64,000 nucleotides of DNA, taken from JAHDCJ01 sp039028895 (lineage in GTDB: Bacteria > Bacteroidota > Bacteroidia > Chitinophagales > Saprospiraceae). Both the position numbers and the translations under genes were made by a program. The DNA is taken from assembly GCA_039028895.1 (NCBI GenBank), contig JBCCHF010000008.1, forward strand, positions 62,001 to 126,000, given 5' to 3'. Numbering within the stretch: position 1 is the stretch's first letter; each line of letters opens with the position of its first letter. The notes beneath the pieces are model-generated. The model had not been told where the DNA came from and ran no database searches. It saw only the letters and a program-made list of their open reading frames with translations. Of this stretch, positions 50,049 to 58,847 are shown in pieces.

Positions 50049-53039
50049 ATGAAAACAATAATCACAATACTACTGGTAGTCTTCGGGCTATCACCTTTGA
50101 TAGCTCAGACAGGCATTGACGCAGCAATTGACTACGGCAACGGGAAGATCTACTTTTTCACTGGCGACAAGTATTTCAGGTACGATAAAAAGGCCCGTAA
50201 ACTTGACGTTGGTTATCCAAGGTCAATTGGGGCGAATTGGGCTGGTATCTGGTCTTCTGATCTCGATGCTGCCTGTGCCTTTATGACGTCAATTTATTTC
50301 TTCAAAGGGGATGAATGCATCAGGTACGACAAAGCGACGAAAACCAAAAGTCCGGGTTATCCCAAGAAGATCTCGGAAGAGTTCAGGGGCGTAGTCGGTC
50401 CGGTCGATGCGGTATTCCAAAAAGGGGAGATCATCTACTTTTTCAAAGGCAACAAATTCTATAAATATGCGCAATCTTCTGAGAAAGCTTCAGGCATGCA
50501 AAACATCAAAGATGTCGCTGGTCAAATGCCTTTCAACAATGTAGATGCAGCCATCAGGCGACCAGGAACAGGTGTTTACTTTTTTTCAAATGCAGACTAC
50601 GCCAGATTCGACGAAAGTGACCTCGAGCTTGATCCCGGTTACCCGAAATCAATCCGAAAACATTGGGGTCTACCCCTAACAGAAAGTAGTGTTGTCCAAA
50701 ATCTTACTGGAAAAGTCATCGACTCAGATGGGAATCCGGTTGAAGGCATGACCGTTATTATTCAAAATGTGGGAGGACCAAGTGCTGGACGAACCAGCAC
50801 AGCAACTGACAAAAATGGCCGTTGGCGTTATGAGTCACAAGCAAATTCAACAATTGTTACCGTAAGAGAAGATTGCGGTGCGAAACCTGTTCCCACCGAT
50901 GATCTAAAATCCAAAAAATCAGGACTGAGCTATTTGCTTAACAAAAACGATGGCTCGGTCAATGATCTGAATTTTCAAATGAACTGCAACTCGGCTGGAA
51001 TCGCCAGTAGCGACGGGTTTATGTTTCTCAAGGCAAAACCCAAAGTTATTTACCTGATCCATGGTATCACCCCTTCTCCTGAAAAAGGTAAAAACCATGT
51101 TGGCAAAACCAGACACCCCTTTGGTTACTGGGGATTTGATATGGTTAACAGGATGGTCGGCAATCAGCAGTTCGATAAAGTCAAGAGCAATGGTGAAGCT
51201 CCGGTTTCAGAAACCCTTAACATCTACAAAAATGGTAAATCGACTGGAAAATCGATTTCCGAATCCACCTGGAAGCGGATTGGCTGGGATAAGGTGTCTG
51301 ATGCTGACCTTGGGAGTCTAACTGGCAAACATTATGCACTCTTCAGTGGGACTTTAACCCAATCAGTACCTGATGTAAGTTTAATTCCGCTTTACAGAAA
51401 TGGAGCCGCCCGGCTTGACGAACAAGTCAGGGTTACGATAGATGATATTTATGATAATTACCAGAGCTGTTTTGGAGATTTGCCCAAGGCCCAACAACCC
51501 CAGATCATTTTGGTATCGCACAGCTTTGGTGGAATTGTTTCCAGGTTTATGCTTTCTGACCCCGAAAAAGGCCTTAACGGGAAAGATGTTTTTGAAGACA
51601 GTCATCGCAAAAAAGCAGACTTTATCAGGGATCGTTCTCTTTACCTGGTTACCCTAGCCACACCGCATAATAACTCGCCCCTTCCGGGAATGGCCATGAA
51701 GTTGGACCGGAAATTTGACGAATTAGCTGATATTTTCAGAATCAAAGATGATCTGCCACTTCAATATGCCACAGCTGAAGTCAGTTCTTTTCTAGACGAG
51801 ATAGCTGACATCATTGATGATAACGCGATTAGGAATGAATATATCGGGGGCAATCGGCCATGTATGCTGGACTTTAAGAATATGGATCCTGTCAAGGTCA
51901 ACCAGGGGCTTCTTGCACCACACAAAATGCAGAGAACTGACGGTACTTTAATCCCCGTTTATACATTAGGCGGCAGAAGTCCTGGTCATAACTTTTTTGA
52001 TACGCCCCGGTCTTTATTGAATCCATTTGAAATTAGCTGTCGTGATATTTTCAAAAATGAGTCTGGTGAAGGGAAAAACGCATTCCTATTGATGCTGACC
52101 GACAACCTCATTAAGCTAATGAGTACGTCAAAGCATCCATGGGGAGAAGCCAAATCTGACGTAGCAGATATCGTAACTCATTCCCGGATCAGCACCAGCC
52201 AACTTAATATTGCAGGGTTGCTAGCCAAAGATTTCCTCTACCGGAGAAACCAAACAACCGCCAAATTTGATTACGGCGACGGCGAAAATGACAATGACGG
52301 CTTCGTTGGATTTGATTCTGCATTAGGGTTTTATCTCGGCACAGATCAACGCGATTATTTTGATCATAAAAAAACGTGGAATGCAGGCAGGAAGAACTAC
52401 CCGGGTTCCTGGTACAGAATTTACCAGGGGAGATATGGAGAATACTTTCCATGGGATTGGGATAACCACAGTACTATCCGCCAAAACGAAGCAACTGGTG
52501 TTTGGCTATTTAACAAACTGGTTTCTAATGCCGGCCCATTTCCTGGAAAAGGGTTGTTTAGTGTTTGGCATAAAAACCAGTCTGATATTGATAATTTCCG
52601 TTTATCCTTGAAAAATATCAAGGTTACGATTCACACCGTAGAACAAATTGATGACCTTGACACACCAGGAGAAGCAGATTTTTATGCTAATGTCCAGATC
52701 GGCCATAAGTTCTTTCAACCTACCTCAACGATTGAGGATAAAGATAAAATTTCACCAGGTTGGGAGTTTGATTGGCAAGGCACAGGAGACCTCATTCCAA
52801 TACGCATAATTGTGACGGAAAAAGATACCCATGATTTCCCCCCTTCTGATAACGACAGGGCCAATATTAACCCTTCCAGAGGTAAGGATGACCTCTATTT
52901 GGTATATGACATCAATTCAGGAACTATATTTAGTGACAAAGGTGTGGTGGGTCAAAAAAGTCACACCATGTCCTTCATTGGCCATAAGGATGACAATAAT
53001 CGCACAAAGGTAACATTATCGATTAACCACAATAAATGA
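50049..53039 (+). CDS. Secreted hemopexin-repeat protein with alpha/beta-hydrolase (lipase-like) domain
   Basis: This 996-residue protein has a signal peptide (1-20). Residues about 22-215 contain four hemopexin-type repeats, each with an IYFFxGxxYxRYD-like core, for example KIYFFTGDKYFRYD, SIYFFKGDECIRYD and IIYFFKGNKFYKY. A carboxypeptidase-regulatory-like domain follows (GKVIDSDGNPVEGMTVI, about 222-300). From about 330 there is an alpha/beta hydrolase: IYLIHGITPS with His338-Gly339, and VSHSFGGIVSRFML with nucleophile Ser492. VTLATPHNNSPLPG fits the lipase/PGAP1-like group. About 400 further residues follow without a recognised domain. No T9SS sorting domain is seen, so it may be periplasmic or secreted by another route. 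Confidence 0.8.
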   Translation: MKTIITILLVVFGLSPLIAQTGIDAAIDYGNGKIYFFTGDKYFRYDKKARKLDVGYPRSIGANWAGIWSSDLDAACAFMTSIYFFKGDECIRYDKATKTKSPGYPKKISEEFRGVVGPVDAVFQKGEIIYFFKGNKFYKYAQSSEKASGMQNIKDVAGQMPFNNVDAAIRRPGTGVYFFSNADYARFDESDLELDPGYPKSIRKHWGLPLTESSVVQNLTGKVIDSDGNPVEGMTVIIQNVGGPSAGRTSTATDKNGRWRYESQANSTIVTVREDCGAKPVPTDDLKSKKSGLSYLLNKNDGSVNDLNFQMNCNSAGIASSDGFMFLKAKPKVIYLIHGITPSPEKGKNHVGKTRHPFGYWGFDMVNRMVGNQQFDKVKSNGEAPVSETLNIYKNGKSTGKSISESTWKRIGWDKVSDADLGSLTGKHYALFSGTLTQSVPDVSLIPLYRNGAARLDEQVRVTIDDIYDNYQSCFGDLPKAQQPQIILVSHSFGGIVSRFMLSDPEKGLNGKDVFEDSHRKKADFIRDRSLYLVTLATPHNNSPLPGMAMKLDRKFDELADIFRIKDDLPLQYATAEVSSFLDEIADIIDDNAIRNEYIGGNRPCMLDFKNMDPVKVNQGLLAPHKMQRTDGTLIPVYTLGGRSPGHNFFDTPRSLLNPFEISCRDIFKNESGEGKNAFLLMLTDNLIKLMSTSKHPWGEAKSDVADIVTHSRISTSQLNIAGLLAKDFLYRRNQTTAKFDYGDGENDNDGFVGFDSALGFYLGTDQRDYFDHKKTWNAGRKNYPGSWYRIYQGRYGEYFPWDWDNHSTIRQNEATGVWLFNKLVSNAGPFPGKGLFSVWHKNQSDIDNFRLSLKNIKVTIHTVEQIDDLDTPGEADFYANVQIGHKFFQPTSTIEDKDKISPGWEFDWQGTGDLIPIRIIVTEKDTHDFPPSDNDRANINPSRGKDDLYLVYDINSGTIFSDKGVVGQKSHTMSFIGHKDDNNRTKVTLSINHNK

Positions 53040-53085
53040 AAAAATTTCACAAATAGTGTCATTATTAGCCTCTGTGAATTTTTCA
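53037..53085 (+). repeat. Inverted repeat spanning the hemopexin-lipase stop codon
   Basis: TGAAAAAATTTCACA (53037-53051) begins at the stop codon and can pair with TGTGAATTTTTCA (53073-53085), with two single-base bulges. It is A/T-rich, and the right arm is followed by TTCACAAAA, so it may stabilise the mRNA end or act as a weak terminator. Confidence 0.45.
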
Positions 53086-53177
53086 TTCACAAAATAAAAC
53101 ATAAAATATGCTGAATTTATCGGCAAAAGATTTTGTGAGTTAAGTAAATTATTGGTAATTTTAGATCAAATAGTTTG

Positions 53178-53239
53178 GGTTAGGAGAGCAGGAATAATCC
53201 TGTAGAGCTCGTTCAGCAAATCTGAACGGGCTTTTTTTT
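53178..53239 (+). ncRNA. Candidate small RNA ending in a strong terminator
   Basis: Between a promoter-like TAGTTTGG (about 53171-53178) and the terminator lies a 60-base segment with a small stem CAGGA-ATAA-TCCTG (about 53189-53202). The terminator is over 160 bases after the nearest upstream stop codon, which leaves room for a separate short transcript. It could equally be only the 3' end of the hemopexin-lipase mRNA. No known RNA family was recognised. Confidence 0.3.
53207..53239 (+). terminator. Strong rho-independent terminator
   Basis: GCTCGTTCAG (53207-53216), loop CAAAT, and CTGAACGGGC (53222-53231) form a ten-base stem with one G-T wobble. It is followed by eight T residues (53232-53239). 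This is the clearest terminator of the window. Confidence 0.85.
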
Positions 53240-53423
53240 ATTTCATTTTCAGCATGTTACACAATAGGGCTAAATTTATTTTGTGTAAAATTATGCAATA
53301 AAGTGACGTGGAAGATAAGCTCTTCAACCCCGCTAAACCTATCCAAAGACTATCTCTAACGAGAGTAAATCCCATTATTTTTATCTTTAATCGGAGTTTT
53401 TAGAAATTTTTTTGAAAAATTTT

Positions 53424-55862
53424 ATGAAAAAAGTCGCCCTTCTAATAGGTGTTTTCTTCATTTTGTGTGAAACATCCTTAATCGGCCAAACTTCTCATGT
53501 CACATGCAGGCATACTAAACATAGTATTGCCAGTCACTTTACAGGAGAAAAAAACCAGGCAGATATAAGCCGTAGTGACACTATGGATATCCTGAACTAC
53601 GATGTCACTATTGACTTTACCGATTGGGTAGGAAAAAGCATTAAAGCCAATTGCAGTGTAACCTTCACTCCGAAAATAAATGACATCGATTATCTTAATC
53701 TCGACCTTTTACAACTCGATGTTGACTCTGTTGTCGGTACTACTGGACACCTGAATTTTACGCATAACGATACCCTAATACATATAGACCTTCCTGCGGC
53801 TCTCAATATTAACGACACTTCTAATCTTACAGTTTATTACAAAGGTATCCCCCCGGCTGATCCCTCAGGTTTTGGTGGCATCCACTGGACGTCCAACTAC
53901 GCCTTCAACCTTGGCGTTGGATTTTTGGCAGACCCGCATAACTTTGGAAGGGCCTGGCATCCATGCTTTGACAATTTCGTGGAACGCGCCACATATGATT
54001 TTAAAATAATTGCCAGCGGTGGCCGGAATGCACAATGTAATGGCACTTATCTTGGAGCTACCGCCATCACCGGAGATACGATCAGGTACGACTGGAGAAT
54101 GGATTTCCCAATCCCCTCTTACCTGGCTTGTGTGGCTGTAGGAAATTATGCCACCGTCAACCAGAGTCATGCAGGCATTGGTGGTAATATACCAATAACA
54201 CTCACAGGCTTGCCCAATGATACGACCGATCTGAAAAACTCTTTTATCAACCTGGGCGCAAGTATTGACGCTTTCGAATTTTGGTATGGTGAACATCAAT
54301 GGGAAAAGGTCGGTTATGTGCTGACTTCTGCAGGCGCCATGGAGCATCCAACAGCCATTTTTTATCCCGATTTTATCGCCAACGGGTCATTGGCCTTTGA
54401 AGATATCATGGCACATGAACTGGGTCATCACTGGTGGGGCAACCTCATTACCTGCGAAACGGCTGAGGATATGTGGATCAACGAAGGGATGGCCGAATAT
54501 TCTTCCCATCTGTTCTTTGAGGCCGTTTATGGCTTCGACAATTTCATTGATCGGGTCATTGACAACCATCTTGATGTACTTCAATATGCCCATATCAGAG
54601 AAGATGAATACAGGGCGGTTTCCGGTATTCCACATGAATTAACTTATGGCGAGCATGTTTATAACAAAGGTGCTGCTGTCGGACATAATCTTAGAACCTA
54701 CCTCGGTGATGATCTTTTCAGGAGCGGAGTGCAATCATTGATGAATGCATTTTACCTTTCTGATATCAACAGCGTTGAAATGCGCGATCATCTCACGACT
54801 GCCACAGGTGTGGATATGACACCATTTTTCAATGATTGGGTCTTTAGTCCTGGTTACTCAGATTTCGATATCGATTCATCTGAAGTGTCTTTTAATGGCT
54901 CTGACTATGACATCACACTGCATATAAAGCAAAAACTCAGAGGCGCACCTGCGTTCCACACGAATGTCCCTCTGACCGTAACTTTCTACGATCAGGACTG
55001 GTCAACATTCAAAACAGACTTTATGGTTTCCGGGCCGCTATTAACCGTGATGGTCTCAGCGCCTTTTGAACCAGCCATCTCAGTATTAAATCATGATAAT
55101 GACCTTAATCTGGCACTCTCCCTTGACATGCTGGACATCAGGGTGCCCGGAATTCATAGTGCACAGCGGGGTAAAATGCAGATTCTTGCCGGTTTAACCC
55201 CAGACTCCACTTTATTGAAAATTGAGCACCACTGGACAGCTCCTGATCCGATACAAAACAACCCACTTGATTATCGGATTTCCACCAGTCGTTATTGGGT
55301 AATTGATGGGATTGTCGCTGATGGATTTGAAGGTACCGGACGAATATTCTACGACGGCCGCGAAGTTACCGGAAGTGGCAATGGCTATCTCGACAACGAT
55401 CTCGTTTCGGTCACCGAAGACAGCATAATTCTATTATACAGGCCTGATGCATCAGAAGACTGGTCAGTATTTCCACATTTTACGAAAAATACACTTGGAA
55501 GCTCCACCAATGCCTATGGTCTGATCATTCTTGATTCGCTATGGATGGGTCAATACACTCTCGCCAACGGTGTTTTGATTACAGATCTTGAAATTCCGGA
55601 AACCACTAGCGACCAAATACTTAATGTTTATCCCAACCCGGCCAGGAATACGGTAAATGTAGAAACTAATCTTGGCCCAAACTCAGGCAATCAGCTCTTG
55701 TTTTTTAATGTGTTGGGGCAACCGGTAACCAGTCCGATCAATATCTCAAGTAATCTCCAAACGGTTGATATGAGCAGACTCTCTCCCGGCGTATATCTAC
55801 TGGCCATCAGAGATCGAAATGGAGTTTTTGTAGGTATTAGGAAAGTCGAGATTATTTGGTAA
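53424..55862 (+). CDS. Secreted M1-family aminopeptidase with T9SS sorting domain
   Basis: From ATG at 53424 the protein has 812 residues; a TTG 12 bases earlier is possible but unneeded. The signal peptide ends near SLIGQ. The M1 metallopeptidase domain has the exopeptidase motif SAGAMEHPTAIFY (about residue 307) and the zinc site HELGH (331-335) with the third ligand Glu354 in WINEGMAEY, exactly 18 residues on. The protein trims N-terminal residues from peptides, probably outside the cell. The C-terminal half has a beta-rich region and ends with a T9SS sorting domain (YPNPARN to the end). The convergent moaA gene follows after 6 bases. Confidence 0.9.
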   Translation: MKKVALLIGVFFILCETSLIGQTSHVTCRHTKHSIASHFTGEKNQADISRSDTMDILNYDVTIDFTDWVGKSIKANCSVTFTPKINDIDYLNLDLLQLDVDSVVGTTGHLNFTHNDTLIHIDLPAALNINDTSNLTVYYKGIPPADPSGFGGIHWTSNYAFNLGVGFLADPHNFGRAWHPCFDNFVERATYDFKIIASGGRNAQCNGTYLGATAITGDTIRYDWRMDFPIPSYLACVAVGNYATVNQSHAGIGGNIPITLTGLPNDTTDLKNSFINLGASIDAFEFWYGEHQWEKVGYVLTSAGAMEHPTAIFYPDFIANGSLAFEDIMAHELGHHWWGNLITCETAEDMWINEGMAEYSSHLFFEAVYGFDNFIDRVIDNHLDVLQYAHIREDEYRAVSGIPHELTYGEHVYNKGAAVGHNLRTYLGDDLFRSGVQSLMNAFYLSDINSVEMRDHLTTATGVDMTPFFNDWVFSPGYSDFDIDSSEVSFNGSDYDITLHIKQKLRGAPAFHTNVPLTVTFYDQDWSTFKTDFMVSGPLLTVMVSAPFEPAISVLNHDNDLNLALSLDMLDIRVPGIHSAQRGKMQILAGLTPDSTLLKIEHHWTAPDPIQNNPLDYRISTSRYWVIDGIVADGFEGTGRIFYDGREVTGSGNGYLDNDLVSVTEDSIILLYRPDASEDWSVFPHFTKNTLGSSTNAYGLIILDSLWMGQYTLANGVLITDLEIPETTSDQILNVYPNPARNTVNVETNLGPNSGNQLLFFNVLGQPVTSPINISSNLQTVDMSRLSPGVYLLAIRDRNGVFVGIRKVEIIW

Positions 55863-55868
55863 CTCAGG

Positions 55869-56870
55869 TTAACCACCAATCGTTGCCATAGACTCAGAAG
55901 CAGGTGCGCCAAACTGCCTGTTTTGCTCAGCTTCAAAGCCATTTTTTGCCCTGGTGTTAAGTGCATCAAGAAACGCCGTTTCCAGTTCCTTATCGGTAGC
56001 ACCTGCCCTTAGCAGGCCACGTAAGTCAAACACCCCATCATCGTAAAGGCAAGTTTTCAAAACACCTTTTGGTGTAATCCTGATCCGGTTACAGGTACCA
56101 CAGAAAGTACGACTGAAAGCAGGTATGATGCCTATTGTTCCTTGATGGCCAGGCACCCGGTAGTTCAGTGAAGTAGAGAATGGCGGATCTTCCAGCTTTT
56201 GGATATCCGGGAAGGTTTGCTTTAGCTCTGCCAGTATCTTTTTATGGTTCCAGACCAATTTGGGATAATTGGACCCTTCTCCGTTGAAAGGCATTTCTTC
56301 GATAAAACGAACTCCAACCGGGTAGTCTTTGGTGAGAGCGGCCATTGGGGTGATATCTTCAGTATTACGCCCTTCCATCACAACAGCATTGATCTTGGTT
56401 TTGATATTGTGCTTAAGCAGCAAATGAAAAGTTTCCATGACGGTATCAAACTGGTCGCGACGGGTAATATCAAAAAACCGCTTTTTGTCAAGACTGTCAA
56501 GACTCAGATTGACCGACTTGATACCTACCTTTTTAAAATCAGGAATCAACGGTGCTGTCAGCGTACCGTTAGTCGTGATATGGATTTGCTTAAGACCTTC
56601 CAATTTGTTGATAGCCGCCAGGAAATCCATCATATCCTTACGGAGGAAAGGTTCGCCGCCTGTAATCCTGATCTTTTCAATGCCCATTGATGCCAGGAGA
56701 CTCACGATCCTTCTCATTTCTTCATAACTGAGCAAATCTTTTCGGGGTACATACTTAATCCCTTCCTCCGGCATGCAATAAAAACAGCGCAGGTTGCACC
56801 TGTCAGTCACCGCCAGGCGAAGATAATTGATCTGACGACCATGATTATCGTATAGCACCTTTTCTTCCAT
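55869..56870 (-). CDS. moaA: GTP 3',8-cyclase, MoaA
   Basis: MoaA is a radical-SAM enzyme that converts GTP to 3',8-cyclo-GTP in the first step of molybdenum cofactor synthesis. The 333-residue protein has the SAM [4Fe-4S] site CNLRCFYC (Cys25, Cys29, Cys32) and RITGGEPFLRKD near 69-80. The second cluster site is FCGTCNRIRITPKGVLKTCL. It ends with the GG dipeptide needed for activity in MoaA. Length is usual. No other moa gene is adjacent; the XdhC-family gene lies about 6 kb away on the same strand. Confidence 0.95.
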   Translation of the reverse strand: MEEKVLYDNHGRQINYLRLAVTDRCNLRCFYCMPEEGIKYVPRKDLLSYEEMRRIVSLLASMGIEKIRITGGEPFLRKDMMDFLAAINKLEGLKQIHITTNGTLTAPLIPDFKKVGIKSVNLSLDSLDKKRFFDITRRDQFDTVMETFHLLLKHNIKTKINAVVMEGRNTEDITPMAALTKDYPVGVRFIEEMPFNGEGSNYPKLVWNHKKILAELKQTFPDIQKLEDPPFSTSLNYRVPGHQGTIGIIPAFSRTFCGTCNRIRITPKGVLKTCLYDDGVFDLRGLLRAGATDKELETAFLDALNTRAKNGFEAEQNRQFGAPASESMATIGG

Positions 56871-56966
56871 TCAAATACAATCTAAGGATTACGTTTCAAA
56901 GTTAATGTTTTTTAGTTTTGGGTGTATAATCCTGATTTTGTTACAAACTCATATATGTTTCATATC

Positions 56967-57842
56967 ATGAACAAAGTTTTTTCCACTCTGGTTCTAAGCC
57001 TGTTTATTCTGACTTTGGCTACCGCCCAGGGCAAAGTTGTTGAAGGACTTTCTGTAAAAAGTGAAATTCTTGGCAAATCAGTCAATTACGCTATCTACCT
57101 TCCGCCTGATTATGAGACCAATCAGCGCAGTTATCCCGTAGTCTATCTTTTGCATGGCTATACCGACAATGAAACTGCATGGGTACAGTTTGGCCAGATC
57201 GATCGACTAGCTGATGCTGCCATTGCGGAGGGTACAATCCCCCCAATGATCATTGTCATGCCCGATGCAGGCGTCTCTTATTATATCAACAATTATGACA
57301 ACTCCGTGCGCTATGAAGATTTCTTCATCAAGGAGTTTATGCCGCACATTGAAAAGACAAACAGAATCCGCCAGGACAGGCGGTACCGCGGTCTATCTGG
57401 CTTGTCGATGGGCGGCTATGGCGCATTGCTTTATGCTATGAAATACCCAGATCTTTTCTCTGCTACTGCGCCTTTATCAGCCGCTATTTTAACCGAAAAG
57501 GAAGTCATTGAAGACCCTGCGGAAGTGTGGGCCATTAACGAAGCCCAGTTATATGGTAATAATTCTGGAAAAGACAGACTCACAGACCATTGGAAATCCT
57601 ATAATCCCATGCATCTTGCAAAAAAGATCGGGCCAGATCAGTTAAAAAGAGTGCGGTATTATTTTGATTGTGGTGATGATGATTTCCTGTACAGGGGCAA
57701 TGCTGCCATCTTCGTGCTTTTCCGCGACATGGGCATCCCTTCCGAATTCAGAGTACGCGAAGGTGGGCATAACTGGACGTATTGGCGAACAGGCATTATT
57801 CCGGCTTTGGAATTTATCGGAAAAAGCTTCACACAATACTAA
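56967..57842 (+). CDS. Secreted esterase D-type alpha/beta hydrolase
   Basis: From ATG at 56967 the protein has 291 residues with a signal peptide (FSTLVLSLFILTLATAQ). Upstream starts at 56955 (ATG) and 56922 (GTG) would extend it by 4 or 15 residues. It belongs to the esterase D/antigen-85-like group: YPVVYLLHGYTDNETAW near residue 55, nucleophile Ser147 in GLSMGGYGALLYAM, an aspartate in YFDCGDDDFLY and the histidine in EGGHNWTYW near residue 272. Related proteins act on feruloyl, acetyl or tributyrin esters. The substrate is unknown. Its stop shares CTAA with the convergent DUF4380 gene. Confidence 0.88.
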   Translation: MNKVFSTLVLSLFILTLATAQGKVVEGLSVKSEILGKSVNYAIYLPPDYETNQRSYPVVYLLHGYTDNETAWVQFGQIDRLADAAIAEGTIPPMIIVMPDAGVSYYINNYDNSVRYEDFFIKEFMPHIEKTNRIRQDRRYRGLSGLSMGGYGALLYAMKYPDLFSATAPLSAAILTEKEVIEDPAEVWAINEAQLYGNNSGKDRLTDHWKSYNPMHLAKKIGPDQLKRVRYYFDCGDDDFLYRGNAAIFVLFRDMGIPSEFRVREGGHNWTYWRTGIIPALEFIGKSFTQY

Positions 57843-58801
57843 TACTTCCGTTGTTTGGCAAGTTTTGATGCCATTTCAACGAGGATTTGGTTGCCTGCTT
57901 CGATCGTTTCGCCTTCCGGCAACGGTCTGACGACCCATTGCATATGCCAAGAGAGCGCATTTCCGCCTAAAAGTCCAGTGAAAGGACCCTCTACTTCAAT
58001 TTCCATAAAAGGTTGCTCTGGAGAGACGTATAAAGCAATTTCGCCCTCTCCCGGCGCTTGTAATGAAGGCCGCATATCGTTAAACACCTTTACCAGCATC
58101 AGGCCTTTTCGGGCAAAAGCGAGCCATCCGGATTGACCACAGTCTGCAATGCTCAGTAAGTGTGTTTTATTGGTATCGACTTTGTTGTGATACCAATAGA
58201 TGCCGCCTTTCTCAAATCCTGGGATCGGATATCCAAGACCTTTGCCTTTTGGTGGTGATTCCCCTTGCGGGAAAAAGGCTAAACCACCTTTCGGCACTCT
58301 TGTGTTTTCCCATGGGGCAACCCATTGGATCGTATCAACATGATGTTCGATTGAGTATCTTAGGTGAATCGTAGTATCAGAAGGTGAAAAATAGATCATT
58401 TTCTCGAAACTTAGTTGTAGCGTACTGTCAATCTCACTTTTCATAAAAAGCGTATCACCATTTACCCTTGAAATGTAGTTTCCTTTGTCCAATTGAGCGG
58501 GGGGTGGCCATCCCCACCGACTTTGTGGACTTGGCCAAAGGGTGGATCCGAAAGCCAGATCACCAAGATCGCGGCTGGTCAGGATGTCTTCATTGGCGTA
58601 GGCCAACCTGCTTATGCGACCGCCGAGGGCAGGCATAACTTCCAATAAGACATCGCCGTATTCGAATTTATAATTGCCGGTTTCAAGCTTTGACAATATT
58701 GGCTCAGTGACCAATGGCGCTTTATCGGCAGGTGGATTGCATTGGGCCAACCAAATACAGCATATCATACCAAAGAGCATAGCAAGCAACTCCCATCTCA
58801 T
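57839..58801 (-). CDS. DUF4380-like lipoprotein
   Basis: This 320-residue protein starts with a lipoprotein-type signal (LAMLFGMICCIWLAQC, lipidated Cys about 21). The body matches DUF4380-like proteins of aldose-epimerase fold: VMPALGGRISRLAYANEDIL and the tryptophan-rich GSTLWPSPQSRWGWPPPAQLD, with VAPWENTRVPKGG later. Such proteins may bind or modify sugars but no activity is established. It is probably anchored in the periplasm or at the outer membrane. Confidence 0.82.
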   Translation of the reverse strand: MRWELLAMLFGMICCIWLAQCNPPADKAPLVTEPILSKLETGNYKFEYGDVLLEVMPALGGRISRLAYANEDILTSRDLGDLAFGSTLWPSPQSRWGWPPPAQLDKGNYISRVNGDTLFMKSEIDSTLQLSFEKMIYFSPSDTTIHLRYSIEHHVDTIQWVAPWENTRVPKGGLAFFPQGESPPKGKGLGYPIPGFEKGGIYWYHNKVDTNKTHLLSIADCGQSGWLAFARKGLMLVKVFNDMRPSLQAPGEGEIALYVSPEQPFMEIEVEGPFTGLLGGNALSWHMQWVVRPLPEGETIEAGNQILVEMASKLAKQRKY

Positions 58802-58847
58802 AGGATATAATTTTCAAGTAACTGCGAAAAAATATTAGTACATATTC

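Larger units (their letters stand above)
53040..53423. other. Intergenic region with terminator and possible small RNA
   Basis: These 384 bases hold the inverted repeat at 53037-53085, a strong terminator at 53207-53239, and upstream of the latter a possible short transcript. The remaining 180 bases before the aminopeptidase gene are A/T-rich and must carry its promoter. No protein gene is seen. Confidence 0.6.
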
